This document shows, piece by piece, positions 53,406 through 62,306 of a DNA stretch of 64,000 nucleotides. Below the pieces are notes generated by a model, which did no database searches, had not been told where the DNA came from, and saw only the letters and a list, made by a program, of their open reading frames with translations. Both the position numbers and the translations under genes were made by a program. Origin of the DNA: Streptomyces sp. NBC_01294 (GTDB lineage: Bacteria > Actinomycetota > Actinomycetes > Streptomycetales > Streptomycetaceae); NCBI RefSeq assembly GCF_035917235.1, contig NZ_CP108423.1, forward strand, positions 5,113,501 through 5,177,500. The letters are read 5' to 3'. The first letter of the stretch is position 1. Every line of letters starts with the position of its first letter.

Positions 53406-53954
53406 TCAGGGATCGACGATCTCGACCCGCGGCGCGTGGTCGTGCCAGGTGCAGAACACCGACACCTCGCGGCCGTCCCGGGTGAAGGTGACCCGGATCC
53501 AGTAGTCCTGCTTCCACACCTGCATCCGCCAGCCGGCCGCAGGGGTCGCCGAGACCAGCTCGGCGCTCGACGCGCCGAGGGAGAAGACGACCCGGCCGCC
53601 GGAGACGGGATAGGCCTGCACGTTGCCGGGATCCTGGTCCTCCGCCTGCTGCTCGCCGCGCGAGCCGGCCGCAGGAGACTGGGACGCCTTGCCGGGGGAG
53701 GCCCCGGCCGTCGGCGTCGCGGCCGGGGTGGCCGGCGCGGAGGGCGAGGAGGACGGGGACTGCGACGGCGACGGGGAGTCCGGCGGCTGCGTGTGCTGCG
53801 TCGAGGAGGACAGCGGCCGGGTGGCCAGCGGCACCGCGAGCGGCGGATCGTAGGCGGTGCCCGACATGACGGAGTGCACGCCCCACCAGGACAGCGTCAC
53901 CGCCGCCCCGGTCGCCAGCATCCATGCCACGGCATGAAGAAGTCCTCGTTGCAT
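53406..53954 (-). CDS. Membrane-anchored protein with Ser/Pro linker and small ectodomain
   Basis: 182 residues. One N-terminal membrane span (LHAVAWMLATGAAVTLSWWGVHSVM), a Ser/Pro/Ala-rich linker (about 55-100: PPDSPSPSQSPSSSPSAPATPAA) and a beta-rich C-terminal domain (VVFSLGASSAELVSATPAAGWRMQVWKQDYWIRVTF). No family recognised. It may be an extracytoplasmic sensor or stress protein. It is divergent from the response-regulator gene at 54034, and its C-terminal end is next to the methyltransferase gene on the other strand. Confidence 0.7.
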   Translation of the reverse strand: MQRGLLHAVAWMLATGAAVTLSWWGVHSVMSGTAYDPPLAVPLATRPLSSSTQHTQPPDSPSPSQSPSSSPSAPATPAATPTAGASPGKASQSPAAGSRGEQQAEDQDPGNVQAYPVSGGRVVFSLGASSAELVSATPAAGWRMQVWKQDYWIRVTFTRDGREVSVFCTWHDHAPRVEIVDP

Positions 53955-54033
53955 CAGGGCACATACTGCACCACCCGCCCCTAGAGTGGCCCGACACCCC
54001 GCCGGGTCCCTCGAATGGACTACCGTGCGGGCC

Positions 54034-54723
54034 ATGGCAAGTGTGCTCGTGGTCGAGGACGACCAGTTCGTACGTTCCGCCCTCATCCGGCACCTGACCG
54101 AGGCCTCGCACACCGTGCGGAGCGTCGGCACGGCCCTGGAGGCCCTGCGCGAGGTCGCGCACCACCGCTTCGACGTGGTCATCCTCGACCTCGGACTGCC
54201 CGACCTGGACGGGTCGGAGGCGCTGAAGATGCTGCGCGGCATCACCGACGTACCCGTGATCATCGCGACCGCGCGCGACGACGAGGCGGAGATCGTCCGG
54301 CTGCTCAACGACGGCGCCGACGACTACCTGACCAAACCCTTCTCCGTGGAACACCTCTCCGCCCGGATGGCCGCCGTCCTGCGCCGCGCCCGCGCCGCAG
54401 CCGGGGCCGAACCCCCCTCGCGCGTGCTGCGCGTCGGCGGGCTCGCCATCGACCCGCTGCGCCGCCAGGCTGAGCTCGACGGGGCCGTACTGGACCTCAC
54501 CCGGCGCGAGTTCGACCTGCTGGCCTTCCTCGCCGGGCGGCCCGGAGTGGTCGTGGCCCGGCGCGAACTGCTCGCCGAGGTCTGGCAGCAGTCGTACGGG
54601 GACGACCAGACCATCGACGTCCACCTGTCCTGGCTGCGCCGCAAGCTCGGCGAGACGGCCGCCCGGCCGCGGTACCTGCACACGCTGCGGGGGGTCGGTG
54701 TGAAGCTGGAGCCGCCGCAGTGA
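54034..54723 (+). CDS. OmpR/PhoB-family response regulator
   Basis: 229 residues. Receiver with Asp in VVILDLGLPDLDG (about 51), Thr/Ser in IIATARDD and Lys in YLTKPFS. Winged-helix DNA-binding domain LTRREFDLLAFLAGRPGVVVARRELL with SYGDDQTIDVHLSWLRRKLGE. It works with the histidine kinase encoded 7 bp downstream. Confidence 0.92.
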   Translation: MASVLVVEDDQFVRSALIRHLTEASHTVRSVGTALEALREVAHHRFDVVILDLGLPDLDGSEALKMLRGITDVPVIIATARDDEAEIVRLLNDGADDYLTKPFSVEHLSARMAAVLRRARAAAGAEPPSRVLRVGGLAIDPLRRQAELDGAVLDLTRREFDLLAFLAGRPGVVVARRELLAEVWQQSYGDDQTIDVHLSWLRRKLGETAARPRYLHTLRGVGVKLEPPQ

Positions 54724-54730
54724 TGCCGCG

Positions 54731-56128
54731 ATGAGATGGGCCCTGGTCAAGGTGTGCCTCGCGGTCACGGCCATGGTGGTCGTGGCCTTCGCCGTACCCC
54801 TCGGGCTCGTCGTCCAGGAGATGGCCAGCGACCGGGCCTTCTCCAACGCCGAGCGGCAGGCCGCCACCATCGGGCCGACGCTCTCCATCACCACCGACCC
54901 GGTGCAGCTGCGCAAGGCGGTGGAGTCCACGCAGATGGGCGCCGTCCGGCGGATGGCCGTCCACGTGCCGGCGATCGGGTCCGACGCCCCGGTGGACATC
55001 GGCGAGGGCTGGGCGGGCGCGCACGCCGTCGCGGAGACCCGGCGAATCGGGCGGGCCACGACGGCCTCGGTGGCGGGCGGGGGCTCGGCGCTGCTCCAGC
55101 CGACCGCGCTCGGGTCCGGAGACATCGCCGTGGTGGAGATCTTCGTACCGGAGAGCGAGGTCAGCAACGGCGTCGCGACCGCCTGGCTGGTGCTCGCGGG
55201 CGTCGGGCTGGCGCTGATCGTGGGATCGGTGGGGGTCGCCGACCGCCTCGGTGCCCGGCTGGTCCGGCCGGCCGAGCGGCTCGCGGACGCCGCGCACCAG
55301 CTGGGCGAGGGCCGGCTCGGGGCGCGGGTCCCGGAGGACGGACCGAAGGAACTCCGCTCGGCGGCCGTCGCGTTCAACGCGATGGCGGACCAGGTGGTGG
55401 AACTCCTCGCCAACGAGCGGGAGCTGGCCGCCGACCTGTCGCACCGGCTGCGGACGCCGCTGACGGTGCTGCGGCTCAACACGGCCTCGCTCGGGGACGG
55501 TCCGGCCGCCGAGCAGACCCGGGCGGCCGTGGAGCAGCTGGAGCGCGAGGTCGACACGATCATCCGGACGGCCCGGGAGCAGCGTCCGGCCACCGGTCTG
55601 GTCGGGGCGGGCGCGGGGTGTGACGCCTCCGAGGTGATCCGCGACCGGATGGCCTTCTGGTCGGCGCTCGCCGAGGACGAGGGCCGCGAGGTGCGGCTGG
55701 CGGGCGTGGACCGTACGGTACGGATCCCCGTGGCCCGGCCCGAACTCGCCGCCGCCCTCGACGCCATGCTCGGCAACGTCTTCCGGCACACCCCCGAGGG
55801 CACCCCCTTCGCGGTGGACGTCCACGACGCCGGGGACGCGGTCATCGTGCTCGTCTCGGACGCGGGCCCCGGCATCGACGACCCCGACGCCGCCCTGCGC
55901 CGCGGCAACGACGGCGGCCGGGACGGGTCGACGGGCCTGGGCCTGGACATCGTGCGCCGGGTCGCGGAGTCGACCGGGGGAGACGTACGGCTGGGGCGCT
56001 CGGTGCTCGGCGGGACCGAGGTCCGGGTCTGGATCGGCCTGGACGGCCGGAGCCTCGGCGGCCCGGGGGCGGGGCGGGCCCGCGGCCGACGCGGCAACCG
56101 ACGTAACCGGGGGCGCGCCACGCCGTAG
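54731..56128 (+). CDS. Sensor histidine kinase
   Basis: 465 residues. Two membrane spans (about 7-27 and 150-172) bracket an extracytoplasmic sensor of about 120 residues. A HAMP linker leads to the H-box DLSHRLRTPLTVL, N-box AMLGNVFRHTPEG, G1 DAGPGIDD and G2 STGLGLDIVRRVAEST. C-terminal Arg/Gly tail. Partner of the response regulator; signal unknown. Confidence 0.92.
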   Translation: MRWALVKVCLAVTAMVVVAFAVPLGLVVQEMASDRAFSNAERQAATIGPTLSITTDPVQLRKAVESTQMGAVRRMAVHVPAIGSDAPVDIGEGWAGAHAVAETRRIGRATTASVAGGGSALLQPTALGSGDIAVVEIFVPESEVSNGVATAWLVLAGVGLALIVGSVGVADRLGARLVRPAERLADAAHQLGEGRLGARVPEDGPKELRSAAVAFNAMADQVVELLANERELAADLSHRLRTPLTVLRLNTASLGDGPAAEQTRAAVEQLEREVDTIIRTAREQRPATGLVGAGAGCDASEVIRDRMAFWSALAEDEGREVRLAGVDRTVRIPVARPELAAALDAMLGNVFRHTPEGTPFAVDVHDAGDAVIVLVSDAGPGIDDPDAALRRGNDGGRDGSTGLGLDIVRRVAESTGGDVRLGRSVLGGTEVRVWIGLDGRSLGGPGAGRARGRRGNRRNRGRATP

Positions 56129-56180
56129 CCGGGGGCGCGCCTGGCCGACGGGGTGTCCACGTCTCGGTACGGTCCGTGGC

Positions 56181-56345
56181 ATGGACACCCTCATCTTCGG
56201 CGGGCTCCTCGCCACGCTGATCGCCCTGTACCGGGACTCGTCGCGGATGGTCGCGCTCGGCGCGTGGTGGGTCATGCTGGTCGCCGTCATCCTGCTGATG
56301 GCGCACCACATCACCAGCAGCCTCGCCCTGACGCTGAGCTACTGA
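56181..56345 (+). CDS. DUF5993-like small membrane protein
   Basis: 54 residues, MDTLIFGGLLATLIALYRDSSRMVALGAW and VMLVAVILLMAHHITSSLALTLSY: two hydrophobic segments. The family (DUF5993) is typically encoded beside a DsbB-like thiol oxidase, and that gene starts at 56348, 2 bp after this stop. Role unknown; maybe a small subunit of DsbB. Confidence 0.68.
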   Translation: MDTLIFGGLLATLIALYRDSSRMVALGAWWVMLVAVILLMAHHITSSLALTLSY

Positions 56346-56347
56346 CC

Positions 56348-56998
56348 GTGGCCGCGATGTACAGCCTCCTGCCGGACGCCCCGCCGCAGGGCGGACTGCT
56401 GGGCAAGGTGCAGTACTGGTTCGCCTGCTTCTTCGCGATCGGCTGGACGGCCGTCGTCTGCGGCGGGCTCTTCTACCAGTTCGGGCTGTGGGAGTACCCG
56501 TGCCCGCTCTGCATCGTGCAGCGGATGTTCATGCTGCTGGCGGCGATGGGCGCGGCGTACATCATCCGCACGGCGCTGGCCTACGGGGCGGTGACGGGCC
56601 GCGACTACATGACGGGCTGGGGCATGTCCCTGGTGGCGGTGGTCGCGGGCTCCTTCGCGTCGTGGCGGCAGACGATGCTGCACGTCCTGCCGGGGGACAA
56701 GGGGTACGGGAGCGAGGTGTTCGGCCTGCACCTGTACGTGTGGGCGTGGATCCTCTTCCAGGCCTCGGTGGTCGCCATCGGCATCGCCCTGGCGTTCGCC
56801 CGTGCGACGGCGGACCGCAGTGTTCCGGCGGCCGGGCCGGGGCCGCTGCGGACGGTGGGGATGTTCGCGCTGTGGTTCCTGGGGCTGGTCATCGCCGTGA
56901 ACATGGTGGCCGTCTTCTTCGAGGAGGGCTTCCACTGGTTCCTCCCGGACGACCCGGACCGGTACCGGTTCTTCTACGACATCGGGATCCTGGGCTAG
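56348..56998 (+). CDS. DsbB-like disulfide bond formation protein
   Basis: 216 residues. Four or more membrane spans. First periplasmic-loop motif CPLC (LWEYPCPLCIVQRMFM, about 60), the quinone-linked thiol pair of DsbB. A second redox Cys pair as in E. coli DsbB was not found, so its electron path may differ. It oxidises a DsbA or thioredoxin-like partner outside the membrane, but no such gene is in the window. Starts 2 bp after the DUF5993 stop; GTG 56348 or ATG 56357. Confidence 0.82.
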   Translation: MAAMYSLLPDAPPQGGLLGKVQYWFACFFAIGWTAVVCGGLFYQFGLWEYPCPLCIVQRMFMLLAAMGAAYIIRTALAYGAVTGRDYMTGWGMSLVAVVAGSFASWRQTMLHVLPGDKGYGSEVFGLHLYVWAWILFQASVVAIGIALAFARATADRSVPAAGPGPLRTVGMFALWFLGLVIAVNMVAVFFEEGFHWFLPDDPDRYRFFYDIGILG

Positions 56999-57144
56999 GG
57001 GGCCGCCCTGCCGGGACAGGGGCGGCCGGGGCGGGGGCGGCCCGGACGGGGCCTGTCCCGGCACGGGGCCTGCCCGGACGGGGGCGCAAATGTTGCCGCG
57101 CCCCCGGCCCGCGCGGAGGGTGGGCGTGACGGAAGGAGCCATGC

Positions 57145-57444
57145 ATGAGGGTCATGCTCAGGGCGCACTTCGACACGGCCGCCACCAACGAGGGCATCAC
57201 GACCGGTTCCTTGCCCCAGGCGGTCAAGAAGCTGATGGACACGGTGAAGCCGGAGGCGGCGTACTTCGGCCTGCACGAGGGCGTGCGCTCCTGCTGGATC
57301 GTCTTCGACCTCCAGGACAGCTCGCGGATGCCGGCGTTGATGGAGGACCTGTTCCTGCAGTTCAACGCGGAGCTCGAGGTCGCTCCCGTGATGAACGCCG
57401 AGGACCTGGCGAAGGGCCTGGCGGCGATGCAGTCCTCGCCCTAG
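57145..57444 (+). CDS. Conserved hypothetical protein, 99 residues (DUF3303-like)
   Basis: RVMLRAHFDTAATNEGITTGSLPQAVKKLMDTVKPEAAYFGLHEGVRSCWIVFDLQDSSRMPALMEDLFLQFNAELEVAPVM. A small alpha/beta protein that resembles the DUF3303 or muconolactone-isomerase-like ferredoxin fold. No signal peptide. Function unknown. Terminated by the hairpin at 57486. Confidence 0.72.
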   Translation: MRVMLRAHFDTAATNEGITTGSLPQAVKKLMDTVKPEAAYFGLHEGVRSCWIVFDLQDSSRMPALMEDLFLQFNAELEVAPVMNAEDLAKGLAAMQSSP

Positions 57445-57485
57445 CCGGACCCCTGTCTACCGCTGTCTCGTCCCCGGACACGCAC

Positions 57486-57528
57486 GAAGGGGGCGGCGGG
57501 CGCTCATTCAGCGCCCGCCGCCCCCTTC
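57486..57528. terminator. Terminator after the 99-residue protein gene
   Basis: Perfect 19-bp stem GAAGGGGGCGGCGGGCGCT with a CATTC loop; bidirectional with the convergent PKD gene. Confidence 0.93.
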
Positions 57529-57573
57529 GCCTGCCTGCCTATGGCCTATGGCCTTCAGCCTTCGGCCTCCGGA

Positions 57574-59154
57574 TCAGTAGGCGTCGTACTCGCCGAACCA
57601 GTCGACGACGTAGTGGACCTCACGACTGCTCTGGTTCCAGAGGTCGACGACCCCGTGGGGGCCCGGCTTCGCCTGGACCAGGTTGGAAGCGTCCTTGCCC
57701 GCCGTCCAGTTCAGCGTGGAGGAGGTGGGCCGCGGCGGCGTGACCGCGTGCCCGTTGCGGTACGCGTCCATCGAGTTCGGGTCGGGGGCGACCGAGAGGT
57801 GGCCCGCTCCCGTCGTGCTGGTGACGGTGACGTTCAGGGCGTAGGCCTCGATCGGCAGACCGTTCCGGTTGCCGTGGCCCATGTTCAGCGGGAGGTACCC
57901 GCCCGCGAGGCACGGCCAGCCCGTCCAGCGGCGGGAGTCGATGATCCGCCACGGGGCACCCGTCGGGATGCCGGGCGTCGCGCTGGTGAAGGCCGCCTTG
58001 CTGTCGGGGCTGTAGTAGCCGACGACGTCGACGATGACGTCGGTACCGGCCCAGGCGCCGTTGCGGACGTCGATCTTCCCGTCGGTGCCGACGGGGACGA
58101 TGACCGAGTTGGCGACCGTCTGACCGGCGGTGAAGTTCAGGCTGGAGGTGGACGGAGCCGCCTGGCCGCTCGGGAAGACCGTCAGGTGGCCGGCCTGCTT
58201 CGGGTTGGTGACGGTCACGTTGAGTGCCACGGCGGTCGCCCCGGCCGGGATGCCGCTCCTGCCGGTGATCTGGACGCCGAAGGTGCCCTGCCCGGCGACC
58301 TGACCGCGCGCCGCACCGAGGCCCTCACGGGTGTCGACGAAACGGACCGGGTTCAGCGCGGTGTAGCCGTTGGACGCCGTGCGGTCGAAGTAGCCCGTCA
58401 CGTCGGCGATCAGGTCCACGGAGTTCCAGCCGCCGTTGTACAGCTCGATGTACCCGTCCTTGCCGACCGGCACGATCACCTGGTTCGGGACGGTCTGGCC
58501 GGCGGTGTAGTTCAGGTTCGAGGACTCGGGCCGCGTCCGGTCCGACGGGTAGACACTGACGTGCCCGCCCGCTGTGGTGTTGGTGGCGGTGACGTTGAGG
58601 ACCACGGCGGCGGCCCCGGCCGGGACCTTCGCGTTGCCCGCGATCTTCAGCCGGACCGGTGTGTACGCACCGACCTTGCCCTGCTTCGCGCCGACGCCGG
58701 CCCGGGTGTCGAGCAGCCGGGTGGGGGCGTGCGGCACGAAGAAGGAGCCCGCCGTGGAGAACGGGAGCTGCTTGACGACCTTGACGTTGTTCACGCTGTC
58801 CGTCGCGGTGACGGTGATCGTGTAGTCGCCGGGCCGGGGGTAGGTGTGCTTCTTGTTCCGCAGGATGTCACCACCGGTGGTGGTGGCCGTGTCCGTCGTG
58901 CCGTCGCCCCAGGCGATGGTGACCTCGTGGGCGACGGGCGCGCCGTTGTAGAGGTTGACGGTCAGGGATATCCCGCGGGCGGTCGTGATGTCCCCCGACA
59001 TCAGGAGTTCGAGGTTCGAAGCGTCGGCGGCCACCTCGGCGGGTGGAACGGAAACTCCGGGCACCGCCGGTTCGGCGGCCTGCGCCACGCCCGGCATGAA
59101 ACCCACGCTTGCCGCAAGGGCGGCAGCTGAGACTACGAGTCGGCGACTACGCAC
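57574..59154 (-). CDS. Secreted PKD-domain protein with three actinobacterial surface repeats
   Basis: 526 residues. Signal peptide (VSAAALAASVGFMPGVAQA). PKD-like domain (VTIAWGDGTTDTATTT, TYPRPGDYTITVTATD, about 75-130). Then three repeats, each opening with an RLLDTRAGVGA/RFVDTREGLGA/RIIDSRRWTGW block and ending with a DVTGYF/DVVGYYS-type strand. Such repeats are found in extracellular adhesins or enzymes' non-catalytic parts. No catalytic motif was recognised. GTG 59154 start. Confidence 0.82.
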   Translation of the reverse strand: MRSRRLVVSAAALAASVGFMPGVAQAAEPAVPGVSVPPAEVAADASNLELLMSGDITTARGISLTVNLYNGAPVAHEVTIAWGDGTTDTATTTGGDILRNKKHTYPRPGDYTITVTATDSVNNVKVVKQLPFSTAGSFFVPHAPTRLLDTRAGVGAKQGKVGAYTPVRLKIAGNAKVPAGAAAVVLNVTATNTTAGGHVSVYPSDRTRPESSNLNYTAGQTVPNQVIVPVGKDGYIELYNGGWNSVDLIADVTGYFDRTASNGYTALNPVRFVDTREGLGAARGQVAGQGTFGVQITGRSGIPAGATAVALNVTVTNPKQAGHLTVFPSGQAAPSTSSLNFTAGQTVANSVIVPVGTDGKIDVRNGAWAGTDVIVDVVGYYSPDSKAAFTSATPGIPTGAPWRIIDSRRWTGWPCLAGGYLPLNMGHGNRNGLPIEAYALNVTVTSTTGAGHLSVAPDPNSMDAYRNGHAVTPPRPTSSTLNWTAGKDASNLVQAKPGPHGVVDLWNQSSREVHYVVDWFGEYDAY

Positions 59155-59263
59155 CGGCCCCCCATTTTCTGTTAGTGCCTGAACAAGTTCGAAAGCCTGC
59201 TCAGCGTACAGATCGACAAGTACATGTCATACGCCTGACCGAGGACGAAAGGCCGCGATCCCG

Positions 59264-60589
59264 TCACATGAGACGTGGTGCGGCCGGGGCCTGGCCGGGC
59301 GGGGGGCCGAACCGGTCCTTCCGGCACGCCGTCAGGGCGAGGGCCGCGGAGGCGACCACCGCGGTGCACGAGACGGCGAAGGCGGCCCGGTGGCCGTGCG
59401 CGCTCGCCAGCGGTCCCGAGACCGCGGCGGCCAGCGCCTGGCCGAGGATCAGGCCGCTGCCGACCATGGTCATCGCCTCGCCCATCCGCTCCGCCGGGCC
59501 GGCCCGTTCCACCAGCCCGAACAGGGCGATCAGGTGCGGGGCGACGGCCAGCCCGATGCCCGCGACGGCGAAGGCGGCGCCCCACAGTCCGGAGACCGCC
59601 AGCAGCGGCAGCGTGAGCGCCGCCTGGACCGCGATCGTCCACCGCAGCCGCACGGCCAGGTCCGCCGACCCGGGGCGGGCGACCGTGACGAAGCCGGCGA
59701 GCGAACTGGTCACGGCCATGGCGGCCCACACCAGCCCGGCCGCGCCCGCCTCGTCCAGGGACTCGGAGAGCGCGTTGACACCGGTGTTGGCCCCGCTCCA
59801 CGCGGCGCCCTGCAGCACGGCGATCGCGCACAGCAGGGCCAGGCCGGGCGACCACAGCCGTACGCCGGCCCGCGCGCCCGGCGCCGCGGCGGCCGGGCCC
59901 GGAGCGGTCGGATGCACCGCGAACAGCGTGCCGAACACCAGGATCAGCACGCCGGCGAGGAGCAGGGCCGAGGCGGGGTGCACCGTCACGGCCAGGATGC
60001 CGGCGAGCGCGGGGCCGACCATGAAGCCGACCTCGTCCAGGGTGGTGTCGAAGGACAGGGCGGCTCCGAGCAGCCGCTTGTCCTCGCCGGCCAGCCGCGC
60101 CCAGCGGGCCCTGGCCAGCGGTCCGACCTGCGGGACGGTCAGACCGGCGGCGACGGCGAGCGCCATGCGGGCGGCCAGGGGCAGTCCGCCGAGGACGGCC
60201 GCCACGAGGGCGAAGAGGACGACGGCGTTCGCGCCGCAGGCGACGAGCAGCACGGGGCGGTGGCCGCGCCGGTCGGCGAGCCGGCCGATGACGGGGCCGC
60301 CGAGGGCCTGGCCGAGCCAGAGCGCGGCGGCGACGGCGCCGGCGGGGCCGATGCCGTCGCGTTCGTTGATGAGCAGGAGCGTTCCGATGGGGCACAGCGC
60401 GGCGGGGAGGCGCGCGAGGAACGCGTGGAGGGGGAGAGCGGCACCGCCGAGTGCGAACACCGCGCGGAAGCCACGGCTCGCGGGCTCGGGCTCTGGTGTG
60501 GGCGCGGATGCGTGCGCGGGCTTGGGGGCGGGCGCGGGCGTGGGGGCGGGCGCGGGGACGGGCGCGGGCGTGGGGACGGGCTGGGACAC
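59264..60589 (-). CDS. MFS transporter with Pro/Ala-rich N-terminus
   Basis: 441 residues. Twelve predicted membrane spans after a low-complexity start (PVPTPAPVPAPAPTPAPAPK, GTG 60589 with GGAGG upstream). MFS marker RLADRRGHRPVLLV between spans 2 and 3. Probably an efflux pump for a small molecule, controlled by the upstream MarR gene on the same strand. Confidence 0.87.
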   Translation of the reverse strand: MSQPVPTPAPVPAPAPTPAPAPKPAHASAPTPEPEPASRGFRAVFALGGAALPLHAFLARLPAALCPIGTLLLINERDGIGPAGAVAAALWLGQALGGPVIGRLADRRGHRPVLLVACGANAVVLFALVAAVLGGLPLAARMALAVAAGLTVPQVGPLARARWARLAGEDKRLLGAALSFDTTLDEVGFMVGPALAGILAVTVHPASALLLAGVLILVFGTLFAVHPTAPGPAAAAPGARAGVRLWSPGLALLCAIAVLQGAAWSGANTGVNALSESLDEAGAAGLVWAAMAVTSSLAGFVTVARPGSADLAVRLRWTIAVQAALTLPLLAVSGLWGAAFAVAGIGLAVAPHLIALFGLVERAGPAERMGEAMTMVGSGLILGQALAAAVSGPLASAHGHRAAFAVSCTAVVASAALALTACRKDRFGPPPGQAPAAPRLM

Positions 60590-60714
60590 GGACAACCTCC
60601 GACCGCGCGCCGACCCTCCCGTTTCTCCGGCGCGCGCCGTTGCCCGTTGACGGGGACCGTAGTGCCGGAACGGTCCCTTCGGAAGCCCCTGTTCACGGCC
60701 TGGGTGCGGGTATG

Positions 60715-61215
60715 TCAGCCGGTGTCGCCGGAGGCCAGCCGTTCGGCCTGGGCCCGGCCGACCTCGGCGGCGCGGTGCAGGTAGTCGGCGATGACGGCGA
60801 GTTCGGAGTCGGAGTAGTTCTCGAGTGCGGCTCCGAAGGCGCGGCCGGGGGTGTCCCACGCCGCCCCGATCCGCTCGCGGGCCTCGGGTGCGAGGGAGAC
60901 GAGGGAGCGGCGGCGGTCGTTCGGGTCGGCGTGCCGCTGGACGATGCCCGCCTTGACCATCCGGTCGACGAGGCGGGTGGCGGAGCCGGAGGTCAGGCCG
61001 GTGAGGCGGGCGATGCCGCCGGTGCTGACCGGGCCGGGCTCCATGGCGAGCAGGGCGACGCACTGCATGTCGGTGGGATGCAGGCCGACGTGGTCGGCCA
61101 TGGCCTGGTTGAGGAGGGAGTAGTCGGCGTAGTGCCGCCGGCTCTCGGTGAGGATGCGCGCGAGCAGCTCGGCGCGGCTCCACTCCTCACCCGTACGGGG
61201 GGAATCGGTTGACAT
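60715..61215 (-). CDS. MarR-family regulator of the MFS exporter
   Basis: 166 residues. Helix-turn-helix VSTGGIARLTGLTSGSATRLVDRMVKAGIVQRHADPNDRRRSLVSLA, the full MarR pattern with wing. ATG 61215. Upstream are the palindromes at 61235-61266, a likely autoregulatory site. The MFS gene starts 125 bp downstream. Confidence 0.9.
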   Translation of the reverse strand: MSTDSPRTGEEWSRAELLARILTESRRHYADYSLLNQAMADHVGLHPTDMQCVALLAMEPGPVSTGGIARLTGLTSGSATRLVDRMVKAGIVQRHADPNDRRRSLVSLAPEARERIGAAWDTPGRAFGAALENYSDSELAVIADYLHRAAEVGRAQAERLASGDTG

Positions 61216-61234
61216 CGGGTTCTCCGTGCTTCAA

Positions 61235-61266
61235 ATTTATATGCGTGACGCAGAGAATGCGTCGCA
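61235..61266. promoter_or_regulatory. MarR operator palindromes
   Basis: TGCGTGACGCA (61242-61252) and TGCGTCGCA (61258-61266), with a TATAAA -10 (minus strand, 61236-61241) beside them. Overlap with the MarR promoter suggests autorepression. Confidence 0.65.
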
Positions 61267-61480
61267 CAGAATCTGCGCCATGTGTGGATTCTACAGCCGT
61301 AGCGGACGGTGGGCTCGCGCTGGTCGAGCCGCTCGTTCAGCCGGAGCCACGGGCGCTCCTGGGGCGGTGGAGGGGTGGTGGGGAGGCAGTCGAGGGCGGT
61401 GATCCGGCTCCGGACGGGTGGCCGCTGGAGGGCTAGGGTCGTCAGCGTGTCGGCCAACTAGCGTGTGTGGGGGGATCGTT

Positions 61481-62299
61481 GTGATCGTGGTGACGGGTGC
61501 GACCGGGCACATCGGACGGGAACTCGTGCGGATCCTCGCCGAGGGCGGCGAGCAGGTGACCGCCGTCTCCCGGCGGCCGGCGGACGTGCCGGACGGGGTC
61601 CGCCACCAGCCGGGCGACCTCGCCGAGCCGGAGAGCCTGCGCCCCGCGTTCGAAGGAGCCGACGCGCTGTCCCTGCTCGTCGCCGGCGAGGACCCGCAGG
61701 GCGTCCTCGAACAGGCCGAGGCCGCCGGGATACGCAGGGTCGTCCTGCTCTCCTCCCAGGGCGTCGCGACACGCCCCGAGGCCTTCCAGCACCCCGCCCG
61801 GTTCGAGGCCGCCGTCCGCCGGACGGGCCTGGAGTGGACGATCCTGCGCTCCGGCGGCCTGAACTCCAACGTCTACGCCTGGGCCGAGTCGATCCGTACG
61901 CGGCGCACCGTCGCGGCGCCGTTCGGCGACATCGGGCTCCCGACCGTCGACCCGGCGGACGTCGCGGAGGTCGCGGCCGCGGTCCTGCGCGAGCCCGGCC
62001 GCCACGCGGGCAAGACCTACGAGCTCAACGGGCCCGCCCCGGTCACCCCGCGGGGCCGGGTCGAGGCGATCGCCGCGGCCCTGGGTGAGCCCGTGCGGTT
62101 CGTCGAGCAGACCCGGGAGGAGGCCCGCGCCAAGATGCTGACCTTCATGTCCGAGCCGGCCGTGGAGGGCACCCTCGCGATACTCGGCGACCCGCTGCCC
62201 GCCGAACGGACGCCGACCTCCGGGGTGGAGCGGATCCTCGGCCGCCCCGCCCGCTCCTTCGCCGACTGGGCGGCCCGCTCCGCCCCCGCCTTCCGCTGA
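61481..62299 (+). CDS. NmrA-like NAD(P)-binding protein
   Basis: 272 residues. VIVVTGATGHIGRELVRILAEGG (NADP motif GxTGxxG) and a VLLSSQGVATR block. Resembles the azoreductase-type or NmrA redox sensors of Streptomyces. Divergent from the MarR gene, so shared control is possible. GTG 61481. Confidence 0.85.
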   Translation: MIVVTGATGHIGRELVRILAEGGEQVTAVSRRPADVPDGVRHQPGDLAEPESLRPAFEGADALSLLVAGEDPQGVLEQAEAAGIRRVVLLSSQGVATRPEAFQHPARFEAAVRRTGLEWTILRSGGLNSNVYAWAESIRTRRTVAAPFGDIGLPTVDPADVAEVAAAVLREPGRHAGKTYELNGPAPVTPRGRVEAIAAALGEPVRFVEQTREEARAKMLTFMSEPAVEGTLAILGDPLPAERTPTSGVERILGRPARSFADWAARSAPAFR

Positions 62300-62306
62300 G
62301 CGGCGG

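Noticed and set aside
54034..56128. Two-component system as CseB/CseC
   Set aside because: No sigma-E or CseA gene is adjacent, and there is no other reason to assign it.
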